Shown here piece by piece: positions 31,072-38,026 of a DNA stretch of 38,026 nt. Location of the stretch: assembly GCA_023375785.1 (NCBI GenBank), contig SZWC01004694.1, positions 117,500 through 155,525 on the forward strand, written 5' to 3'. The DNA is from Penium margaritaceum (lineage: Eukaryota > Streptophyta > Zygnematophyceae > Desmidiales > Peniaceae). A program made the translations under genes and the position numbers. Numbering within the stretch: position 1 is the first letter of the stretch; every line of letters begins with the position of its first letter. The notes below the pieces were generated by a model. It ran no database searches and had not been told where the DNA came from. It saw only the letters and a program-made list of their open reading frames with translations.

Positions 31072-31629
31072 GTGCTTGCGTATCTGAGGTCGCCGGGAAA
31101 AGTAACGTTTTGGAGACGTTTGCTTTAAGGCCAGTTAGAGTTGTACTCATTTCTAGTATCTTCGATGCTTTTTCAAGGTTGTGATCGTCTTTGACGAAAA
31201 TTGTGGTGTCGTCCGCATATGCACCGAACCCGGGGCAGATATCAAGTTCCGTTATGGGTTTGTCGATATGCTGGTTGTAATATTGATTGAGTGGTTCCAT
31301 CGCGATTATAAAGAGGAGTGGGGCAACTGGGCAGCCTTGTCTTACACCAGACAAGGTTGTGGTTGGGTCTGTGAGGTGACCATTTAACAAAAAACGGGTT
31401 CTAGTTTCTGTGAGTGTTGCCTTGACCCATGTTACGAATTGCGAGGGCATGCCCATTTGTTGCATTGTTTGGTAGAGGTGCGGTCTAAGGAGCGTGTCAT
31501 ACGCTTTTTTGAAATCTGCCAAAAGGAATGTCAAATTTGTCCCCGTTTGAGCCGCCCAGTGTTGCAGGTCAAAAATGACCGACAAGGTGTCCTTAATGTT
31601 CCTGCCGTGCACGAACCCCGTCTGCTCTG
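31072..31629 (-). repeat. Arm 2 of the inverted duplication (RT in reverse)
   Basis: Encodes the same RT segment on the minus strand, with Lys for Glu in the GRNI[E/K]DT and DF[E/K]KAY positions, Pro for Gln, and Thr for Ile. It begins at the junction GTGCTTGCG and ends at GTCTGCTCTG, after which the plus-strand ORF2 C-terminus starts at once. Confidence 0.93.
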
Positions 31630-31630
31630 G

Positions 31631-32815
31631 CTAGAGTGCTTCCGTGCCTTTCTAGCTACAAACCCCAAATTCCACTCACCAACCCTACTACGCCAAAAAC
31701 TCCTCCAAGAGTATGTAGCCTTCAACCATTTTTGGCTCAAAAAACCTAACACGCCGTACGGTTTGGACAAAAGAGAATACTTCCTACTAGAAAAAGAAGT
31801 GCAACTGAAGGACCTTTTCCCGGAGGTCGCACAAACCTGCCTACTACACACACCACGTCCCGAAGGTTTTTTCACCCAACAGGAAGTCAGCACGCTCAAC
31901 AGAATTAAAAGAAACGTCCCCGACGAATGGAAGAAAACCATCCTAGGAGAGATGCCGGACAAGCAAAAAATCACTGATTTCTGGTGTATGACAGCATGCT
32001 CACAAGGTCAACCGGACCTCATATATCGCATCAAACAAGGAACCACAACTTTCACCGCGAAAGCACATACAATAAACTACGACTCTAAAATTCAAGATAC
32101 ATCATTCCCAGAGCAAGAGTACGAAATCCCAGACTTATGGACACCAGTTCACACGACGAACGACTCTTTTTTGGGGGCCTGTACAAATGTCGTCAACCCG
32201 ACATGGCGAATAGAAGGAAAAACACCGAAGCTCATGGAGCTTTACAAAATCATCGTAAACAACAGGAAAAAAGAACAGCCGTCATATATCCAAAAATGGG
32301 AAAACGAACACACACAAATCTCGATCCACCCCGCAACACAAATCAGTAAAACAGGAGTCATCCCACCAAAGGCTAAAGACATCCTTCTACGAATCCTCTT
32401 TCGGTGTATCCAAGTAAGAGAAAGACTGCGTTTCCTCCCTTTCCCATCCGAGAACATCCGCCCACTATGTGGCCTCCGAAGTGAAACTCTAAAACACGCC
32501 TTCCAGTCCTGCCCACGAATAAAACCAATCATCGACAAACTACTGGAGAGTCTAAACTACATCGAAGGCAGAGAAGAAACCTCGCCTTTCATCTTCAGCG
32601 GCACAGGGCACCGTTTCGAATGGTGGCAACTACTCCAAGCGACAGCCTTCTCTGAAATATGGAGATACCGCTCACATGTATCGCTCAGAGAACAGAAAAA
32701 TCTCAGGAACCCGACAGCAATGCTGGCCATTGGAATCATGAACGCATTCTTAAAACACATAAACACCATAACGGTGTTAAACAACTGCAAAAAACTTAGC
32801 AAACATAGCCAATGA
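31631..32815 (+). pseudogene. LINE ORF2 C-terminal region
   Basis: Open for about 394 codons from the junction to TGA at 32813-32815. It aligns in pattern with the C-terminal part of the other LINE: EYVAFNHFWLKKPNTPYGL here corresponds to EYVAFNCFILKENDQPFGL there. The zinc-like motif is degenerate, RPLCGLRSETLKHAFQSC, where the first Cys of C-x2-C is replaced by Arg. The first 190 bases of the longer ORF that includes this region (31439-31629) are antisense RT and not real coding. The frame itself is undamaged, so the insertion may be fairly recent. Confidence 0.85.
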
Positions 32816-33215
32816 CAAGAAACCAGACTCACGGAAGCCAACCCTATATGCGTCATACATAGCGAAGGAAATCAACCGCAGTTCACACTGCACATCAACT
32901 TCCGCAACATCTGGATAAGCAACACATCACAACTAGGGGGATTGGTACTCCGCTGCACATACGATGTATGAGCAGGGGACCCCCTGTCACAGGGTTACGA
33001 CCCGTGGCGAAGGTACCGTTAAGGGGTGGGGTTAGTGGGTTAGAGTCCCACTTCACCCATGGACGAGGGTCCGTGGGTAGCTACAGTGGTGTACTTTGTA
33101 CATGGAACGCAACCGGTGGTTGTAAGTTTCCGCCAGAGAGGCGTCTTTCAATAGAAAGACCCTCAAGGGTGCACCAGAGCTTCCCTCACCTCTAAGGCAC
33201 TCTAAGCCGCAAACC
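32816..33215 (+). other. LINE 3' UTR with several hairpins, one like a tRNA T-arm
   Basis: Stem-loops visible by eye: CCCTG/CAGGG around 32983-32995, GGGT-TACG-ACCC at 32993-33004, a T-arm-like hairpin at 33035-33051 (GTGGG, 7-base loop TTAGAGT, CCCAC) and GTCTTTC-AATA-GAAAGAC at 33143-33160. The T-arm-like hairpin has the 5-bp stem and 7-base loop of a tRNA T-arm and is enclosed by a GGGTG/CACCC pair. Recognition by the LINE RT is the usual reason for such structure; it is inferred here. Confidence 0.7.
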
Positions 33216-33241
33216 AAAAAAAAAAAAAAACAAAAAAAAAA
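33216..33241 (+). other. LINE poly(A) tail
   Basis: Twenty-five A with one C, ending the element. I could not pair the following bases with a target duplication because the 5' end is unclear. Confidence 0.9.
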
Positions 33242-34888
33242 GAGGCAGGTGTTGCACACAAAGCGTGCATAGGGTTACATAGTAACCGAGCAAAAGGATT
33301 CATATTAGTATCTCATGAGAGGCTAAGTAATTGCCCGCAATCTGGGCCACATAATGGAAGGTTTGCCATGAGACTCTACCTCGTCCGTGGAATCCAAAAA
33401 TGGTTGTAAATGGATTGCGAAACTGTCGCCCACATTCGTTCAAACTAATTTGTTTGGTTCGCCCATGCTTGGACGAACTCTTCCTAAATTACTTCAAGCT
33501 ATGCTGGATTAATTCCAGCCTGTGTGGATGTAAAAGAGAAAAAGACATAACCAAAAATTGAACAAATGCGCTTGGCGATACACTGTTATGTTTAACAGTT
33601 CACCAACATATTGAAGAAAAACCTCTAAAGGCATTTCCTCTCGGTTTTTTATGAATATGGTGTTATCTGATGATGAATTAATTTATATGAGATTAACATG
33701 TTCTTTTATTGTGAACATGCTAGTTTCACACGTCTATTATTAACTTCACAAAAAAAACGATCTTCAACAAATTTGGATGAATTTGGATGTTTCCTTATAT
33801 CATAAAAAATCAGATGACGCAATTTTAGGCAGAATTAAATTAATTTACCTCCTTCTATGACGTTGGTTGAGTTTCTTTTCTTTCATATGCATGTTGACCT
33901 TGTTTGAAGACGGGTTCACGAGTCTAAAGAGTTTGCCATGACGACCAGTTCCGTGAAACAGGACAGGGCGAGGCCAAGGAGGAGCGACATAGAGGGAAAA
34001 AAACAACATTAAATTCTGCTCGCCAGGGGACTCGAGGGGCTGGACCCAACCCAACGTACAGTCCTTACCCTTTTGTCTTGGCGTCGGACTGGTCATTCCG
34101 TTCTATCCGGGGTCTGTCCGGACATCTAGGTCGACGTCCATGCTTCTTTGCATCTGGGCCGACCTCAGCTATGCGTCCGCGGACTTGGGGGGGCATGCAG
34201 TCCGACAATTTCTCGCACCCTGATTGGTGGGTATGTCAGGAAAATGACCGATCCACCAATCACGATTTTCTTCAGCGTCGTTTGGCACGCGAAGCGATTG
34301 TAATAGGGTTACTATGTAACCCAAAAAATCTAACCCACGCGCTTTTCGTTCACCCCCAGATCGGCACGCGAAACGGCAACGACGGCAGTGGAATCTTCCG
34401 CGAAGACGCGGTTGCACACTGCTGCGAATCCTTCACCTGCATGCTTGTACGAGGGACGAGGGCGCGATGCAGAGGCCGATGCTTTGACCCTCCCACGGAC
34501 TGCAGTAGCGCTCTTGTACTCGCGAGCGTGTTTGTTGCAACCTCGGCCTTGCTTTCGACAAGGCCAGGCGAAAGTTTGTTCTCTCCCGGTTCAGCTGACC
34601 AACCGTCTGTCGGCGGCTGCACCTGAGGGAGACCGCGTGTACCCGGCTGAGGTTGTTCGATTGACAAAGAGCAGTGGAGGGTTTTCCGAGAGTGTGGGGC
34701 GTCACGTTGGCCAGACCAGCTCTCCAGCTCCTGTGTTAGGCGGCTGTCCCGTTCCAGTGTGCAAAAGAGCCACGGAGTGAATCGCAGCGATAGTTGAACC
34801 CGTCAGATAACGACCTAGAACCGCGGATCCTGCCCCTGGAGGCCGGGAAACAGTCGGAATCGGGTCCACGGGGTCTTCCCATCCCTCT
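33242..34888. other. Intergenic region upstream of the RGLG-like gene
   Basis: AT-rich to about 34070, then GC-rich. Two related palindromes, GGGTTACATAGTAACC (33272-33287) and GGGTTACTATGTAACCC (34306-34322), could mark the ends of a small element. A perfect 10-bp inverted repeat with ATTGG/CCAAT at 34221-34230 and 34253-34262 could be a pair of CCAAT boxes. Open frames at 34078-34626 and 33845-34096 show no recognisable domain and I do not call them genes. Confidence 0.4.
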
Positions 34889-35003
34889 TTTCTCGAACTA
34901 CCACCTATTTCCCTCACTTCCCTCGGACTACCACTGTCTCCCTCTTCCCTCGGACTGCCACCTGTCTCCCTCTTCCATTGGACTTCCATCTGTCTCCCTC
35001 TTC
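34889..35003 (+). repeat. Pyrimidine-rich tandem repeat just before the RGLG-like start codon
   Basis: About four diverged copies of a unit of roughly 27 bases (CTCCCTCTTCCCTCGGACT then CCACCTGT). The last copy ends about 12 bases before the ATG at 35016, so it would be in the 5' UTR or core promoter. Confidence 0.75.
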
Positions 35004-35015
35004 CTTTGAGCCAAA

Positions 35016-35378
35016 ATGAGTTGGTTTGGTCGCAAAGACAGTAAGCAACAAAAGCAGCAGCAGCAGGCAAGAGGAGGGACGCCGTATTCCTCAGTGCCGT
35101 ATGGCGGCGGACGTTTGGAGCGCAGTTCCACCATGGAGTTCCAACGCAAGTACGGCTTCATCCCTGACAGCTTCACCAGCATCGCCCAGGTGTGCATGGT
35201 TGCTTGAGGAGGTCCTGCATGAGGGGGACAGGGTTTGGGGAATGTGACAGCTTTCATTAATCAGCATGCTGTGATTCTGGAAGCGACAAGGCTAGGAGAG
35301 AAATGTGGTGCAGAGCATGGGTGCATGGATGGATGTATGCATACCGAGCCTCGAGAGGGAGGGATGAAGAGGGTTCAN

Positions 35379-35418
<40 letters not shown>

Positions 35419-37021
35419 TCATCGTCCTCGTCATCGTCGCTGTCGTCGTCGTTTTTGTCTAAGCAAGTTAAATTAAAGCGCAAACTGGTTTTGATTCCAC
35501 CCGTTTTAATCTCGATCGGAGTCAAAACGATTTCGATGTCAGTCGAACCCAATGGAAACCTGGTTTGGACAAGTCGAAGCTTTGTCGAAATTGAATCCAA
35601 ACCAAGACCAATTCTGTTTTCGGTTTTGAATTGAAATTATGTCGGTGTGAGGTAAGTCCATGCAAGGGACATGGTATTCATTCGGAGTTACTGCCCCGCT
35701 GCGGTTCCAGACAGCTCCAATGAAGTCATTGTACGTCCCACCCCCTTCTGTGTCCATCACACAAGCTGCGTGATAGTCACAGATTGCACCACGTCCTGCA
35801 ATTTGTGTTGCATCACACCCTTTCTGTCGCTCAGGTGCAAGAGAAGCTGCGCGAAGTGGGCTTGGAGTCGAGTAACCTCATCGTGGGCGTCGACTTCACC
35901 AAGAGCAACGAGTGGACTGGTGAGCCGACGCCGATGGATGCGCATGGTGCACCGTGCACGGGATCTGATGCATGTCACATGCACCATGTGGCATGGTGTG
36001 TATCATATCATCATCCATGCATGTCGGCCAGCGTGCTGTTCAGTGTTGGTATCAAGTGCACATTCTCGTTTTGGTAGGGGCTGCTGCGAGGGTAGCCAAA
36101 GGAAACCTCTCGCAAGCACTGCGGGCATGCACGTGCGTTGTCGAGAGAGGACGGCGCAGCAGTCGCACAGAAAGAAACATATCCAAAACGCAGCAGGCTG
36201 CAGAATTTTACTCTCAGGTGACCGTGGCTCTGCGTTCCGACGCAGACATCGCAGTCCAGGCTTTGGACCCCGAAGCCTATGTGGATGAGGATGGTGGGAG
36301 CAGCAGCAGCAGCAAGCACAGTCATGCAGGCTGTGACGACTCTTCGCAGGATGGTGCAGCGCAGCAGCGTGCACGCTACCATGGGTCATGATCTGCTCAG
36401 TGCTGTGAATCCTGCAGGTGCTCCGCATTCACCTCTCTACCAACCCCATCTTGCGGAGCCGGTTTGTTGGTCTGATGCTAAGTCGCAGCACATGTACTGC
36501 ATCTGCTGTTGCAGCCTGCGACCGAAAATGCAGAGAAGTCTCCCACCCACCACACCCGGCAGTGCATGACTCACCCGCTCGTCATTCACCCAGGGTGAGT
36601 GACGAGTGTGACGGTGAGGGATTGCAGTGGACAGCGAGCGAACAATAACAACAGCGTTACGCACACATCATCTCCATAGCATAGAAGAGCACTGCACGGA
36701 ATGATGTGTTCGGTTGTTTGTGTGTTCTTGACCCGAAAAACAGTTTTGACATGTGTGACAGACTGCCAAAAATCTGGGTTAGAAGGATTTCAAGTGTGGT
36801 TCTTATACATAATATCTCGTGGCTGGAAAATCAGCTAGAATTTCCAGCTAATTTTACTGTGAATGGCTTGCATGGATGGACGTGCGCATGGCTTGCGTGA
36901 TTGCCCTGCAGGCAGGCAATCGTTCGGNCAAATCCGTACGAGCAGGCGATTGGGATCATAGGCGAGACGCTTTCTCCATTTGACGAAGACAACCTCATCC
37001 CTTGCTTTGGCTTTGGAGACA
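35016..37021 (+). CDS. RGLG: RGLG-type E3 ubiquitin ligase (copine/vWA domain), 5' exons only, partial
   Basis: Exon 1 (35016-35189, 58 codons, phase 0) starts [17 protein letters not shown], has a Gln run, and ends in [14 protein letters not shown] before a GTGTGC donor. Exon 2 (35835-35919) encodes [14 protein letters not shown] and [15 protein letters not shown], ending in phase 1 at GTGAGC. A third exon (about 36912 or 36916 to 37021) encodes [20 protein letters not shown] followed by [10 protein letters not shown] and ends at GTGAGT. This is the start of the copine-like vWA domain of plant RGLG proteins; DFTKS is the metal-site motif. A short exon between 35920 and 36911 is missing from my model because the phases do not join, and an N lies at 36928. 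The rest of the vWA domain and the RING finger must lie beyond 38026. Family members attach ubiquitin and act in hormone and stress signalling. Unlike Arabidopsis RGLGs, there is no Gly at position 2 for myristoylation. Confidence 0.85.
35379..35457 (+). repeat. (GTC)n microsatellite in intron 1
   Basis: About twelve perfect GTC units followed by an imperfect stretch with ATC and CTC. One N at 35378. The polyaspartate and polyvaline ORFs here are repeat artefacts. Confidence 0.95.
35920..36911 (+). other. RGLG-like intron region, small exon not resolved
   Basis: Expected to hold a short exon encoding about ten residues ending in Leu-His. A weak candidate is CTAATTTTACTGTGAATGGC at 36848, which would read Ala-Asn-Phe-Thr-Val-Asn-Gly-Leu-His after the phase-1 junction, but no proper donor follows. 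An open reading at 36100-36390 with a Ser run has no recognisable domain. Confidence 0.3.
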
Positions 37022-37106
37022 GTGAGTGTGCTCCTGAAGAAAATGAAAAATACCTATCCATGTTCTTGCTATAGACGTTTTATAAATATCAAGTTCTTTT
37101 CTTTTG

Positions 37107-37175
37107 TTTAACGAAAACAACCTCATCCCATGCTTTGGCTTCGGAAGACAATGAGTGCGTTCGCGAAGAAAATGG
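37107..37175 (+). repeat. Diverged partial duplicate of the third RGLG-like exon and its donor
   Basis: Aligns with 36979-37050: the bases for NLIPCFGFG, the splice donor region and part of the intron (GAAGAAAATG) are present in both. The copy has Asn for Asp twice and a small insertion that disrupts the frame before the donor-like GAGTGCG, so it is probably not an exon. Confidence 0.8.
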
Positions 37176-37194
37176 AGAGCATGATTCACACGAA

Positions 37195-37455
37195 AGTAGG
37201 GCGCAAGTAGGGCGCGACTAGGGCGCAACTAAGGCGCAACTAGTGCGAAACTAGGGCGAAACTAAGGCGCAAGTAGGGCGCAACTAGGGCGCAACTAGGG
37301 CGCAACTAGGGCGCAACTAGGGCGCAACTTGGGCGCAACTAGGGCGCAACTAGGGCGCAACTAGGGCGCAACTAGGGCGCAATTAGGGCGCAATTAGGGC
37401 GCAACTAGGGCGCAAATAGGGCGCAACTAGGGCGTAAGTAGGGCGCAACCAGGGC
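37195..37455 (+). repeat. 11-bp satellite, about 23 units, in an RGLG-like intron
   Basis: Unit GGGCGCAACTA with scattered single-base variants (AAGTA, AATTA, GCGAAACTA). The most regular part is 37270-37380, and the first units are the most diverged. Confidence 0.95.
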
Positions 37456-37481
37456 TAGGGTGGGGTGACGATACTATCGAA

Positions 37482-37906
37482 GCCTAGTATCGCGTGCGAT
37501 ACTAGGCTCGATTCCGATATCAATATCGATATCGATATCGCGTCGATTTCGATATCGATATCGATACCGAGATTTGAGGTTCCCAAAGGTCCCTCCCCGC
37601 GGAGGGACCCTGGGCCGATATCGACCGATATCACCGAAATCGACCGTGGACGGCCGATATCGGCGATATCGGTCGATTTAATTTTTTTTTGGCTTTCTCT
37701 CGCTGTACACGTCGACGTCGAACGGAACGTCGTCACCGGAACCTGAAGAACCCAAAGAAAAAAAAAGGGTATCGGTCGATATTGACCGATACCCTGTTCA
37801 GTCCAGTGCAGGGTCCTGTGCACTTCCATTTATTCACTTCAGTTTGCTACGATGTTACAAAAAAGTAGCGAGGTTGGATGATACGAGTCGTATCGTATCA
37901 TCCAAC
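37482..37906. repeat. Cluster of palindromes and GATATCGATATC-type sequence
   Basis: Three strong hairpins: 37482-37507 (12-bp arms GCCTAGTATCGC, 2-base spacer), 37767-37794 (11-bp arms GGGTATCGGTC, 6-base loop) and 37873-37906 (14-bp arms GTTGGATGATACGA, 6-base spacer). Between the first two, 37515-37680 is packed with GATATC, ATCGAT and CGATATCGG palindromes. The whole could be a small foldback or MITE-like element inside the intron. Open frames here are periodic artefacts. Confidence 0.8.
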
Positions 37907-38026
37907 GTCGCGCTCCAGTCGCACGGCCACACGACTGGTCACAGAATGTGCAATGTTGTACCCAATAAGTTTTTTTCTCTCATTGTAAAAAATAGACAAC
38001 GAACTTCATAGGTGTCAAAAAAAAAA
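37907..38026. other. Intronic or downstream sequence to the window edge
   Basis: AT-rich with T and A runs at the end. Nothing recognised; the RGLG-like gene should continue beyond the window. Confidence 0.4.

Larger units (their letters stand above)
30303..33241 (+). mobile_element. 5'-truncated LINE with an internal inverted duplication
   Basis: On the plus strand: part of the reverse transcriptase (30303-31071), an inverted copy of much of it (31072-31629), the C-terminal part of ORF2 (31631-32815), a structured 3' UTR and a poly(A) (33216-33241). The RT and C-terminal motifs resemble, but are not the same as, those of the LINE at 1191-9516, so this is a second family of the same kind. 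Between RT and C-terminus about 100-150 codons are missing by comparison with that element. The endonuclease and ORF1 are absent. Confidence 0.85.

Noticed and set aside
31439..31629. N-terminal part of a 458-codon plus-strand ORF
   Set aside because: These bases are the antisense strand of the inverted RT arm. Real LINE coding starts only at the junction near 31630.
33001..33060. A tRNA gene
   Set aside because: Only a T-arm-like hairpin is present. No anticodon arm, D-arm or full acceptor stem can be drawn, and it lies in a LINE 3' UTR.
34078..34626. 182-codon plus-strand ORF upstream of the RGLG-like gene
   Set aside because: No recognisable domain, no good start context and overlapping open frames on both strands in GC-rich sequence.
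35292..35600. Polyaspartate ORF on the minus strand
   Set aside because: It is a translation of the (GTC)n microsatellite.
36706..36900. Plus-strand ORF before the third RGLG-like exon
   Set aside because: The reading does not match the RGLG family apart from a short Gly-Leu-His near 36870, and the splice sites needed are absent.
37195..37455. CRISPR-like array
   Set aside because: Units are 11 bases in direct tandem without spacers, so this is a minisatellite in a eukaryotic intron.
37455..37829. Overlapping ORFs rich in Ile-Asp or Ile-Ser repeats
   Set aside because: They come from the GATATC/ATCGAT palindromic repeats and show no codon bias or domain.

Overview
The window looks like nuclear DNA of a plant-lineage (streptophyte) organism. 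It is repeat-rich, carries spliceosomal introns, holds several classes of plant-type transposable elements, and ends in exons of an RGLG-type (RING plus copine domain) ubiquitin ligase, a plant gene family. A charophyte alga such as Chara is my best guess from this style, but that is inference. There is no bacterial gene organisation, rRNA, complete tRNA or CRISPR.

Layout. (1) 1-1159: the 5' side of a possible host gene on the minus strand, whose first exon reads like a plastid transit peptide (678-927). (2) 1160-13113: a PIF/Harbinger DNA transposon with matching terminal inverted repeats, a 3-bp TAG duplication, a Myb/SANT-like gene (10014-11423, +) and a DDE nuclease gene (11516-12739, -). 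(3) Nested inside its left end, 1191-9516: a complete 8.3-kb LINE on the minus strand, bounded by a 14-bp target-site duplication, with ORF1, ORF2 (endonuclease, reverse transcriptase, C-terminal zinc motif), a structured 3' UTR and a short poly(A). Both elements are broken by in-frame stops, and the LINE also by frameshifts. (4) 13389 to about 19290: an old Ty3/gypsy chromovirus on the minus strand (LTR, Met-tRNA primer site, gag, protease, RT, RNase H, integrase, chromodomain). (5) About 20205-24880: a Mutator-like element with an intron-containing transposase on the minus strand, a 245-N assembly gap, and an unrecognised Trp-rich ORF with an internal duplication. (6) 25376 to about 30157: the 3' part of a second chromovirus on the plus strand, split by a 2.9-kb stretch of unknown, strand-asymmetric sequence. 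(7) 30303-33241: a second, different LINE, truncated at its 5' end and carrying a nearly perfect 558-bp inverted duplication of its RT region. (8) 33242-38026: spacer, then the first recognisable exons of the RGLG-like gene, with large introns full of microsatellite, an 11-bp satellite and palindromes.

The host content is therefore two gene ends facing outward, with about 33 kb of layered transposons between them. The nesting gives a relative order: the Harbinger is older than the LINE inside it. The most notable signals are the tRNA T-arm-like hairpins in the 3' UTRs of both LINEs, intron-like segments inside LINE ORF1, the 558-bp LINE hairpin that could make double-stranded RNA, and the duplicated Trp-rich module in the Mutator-like element.
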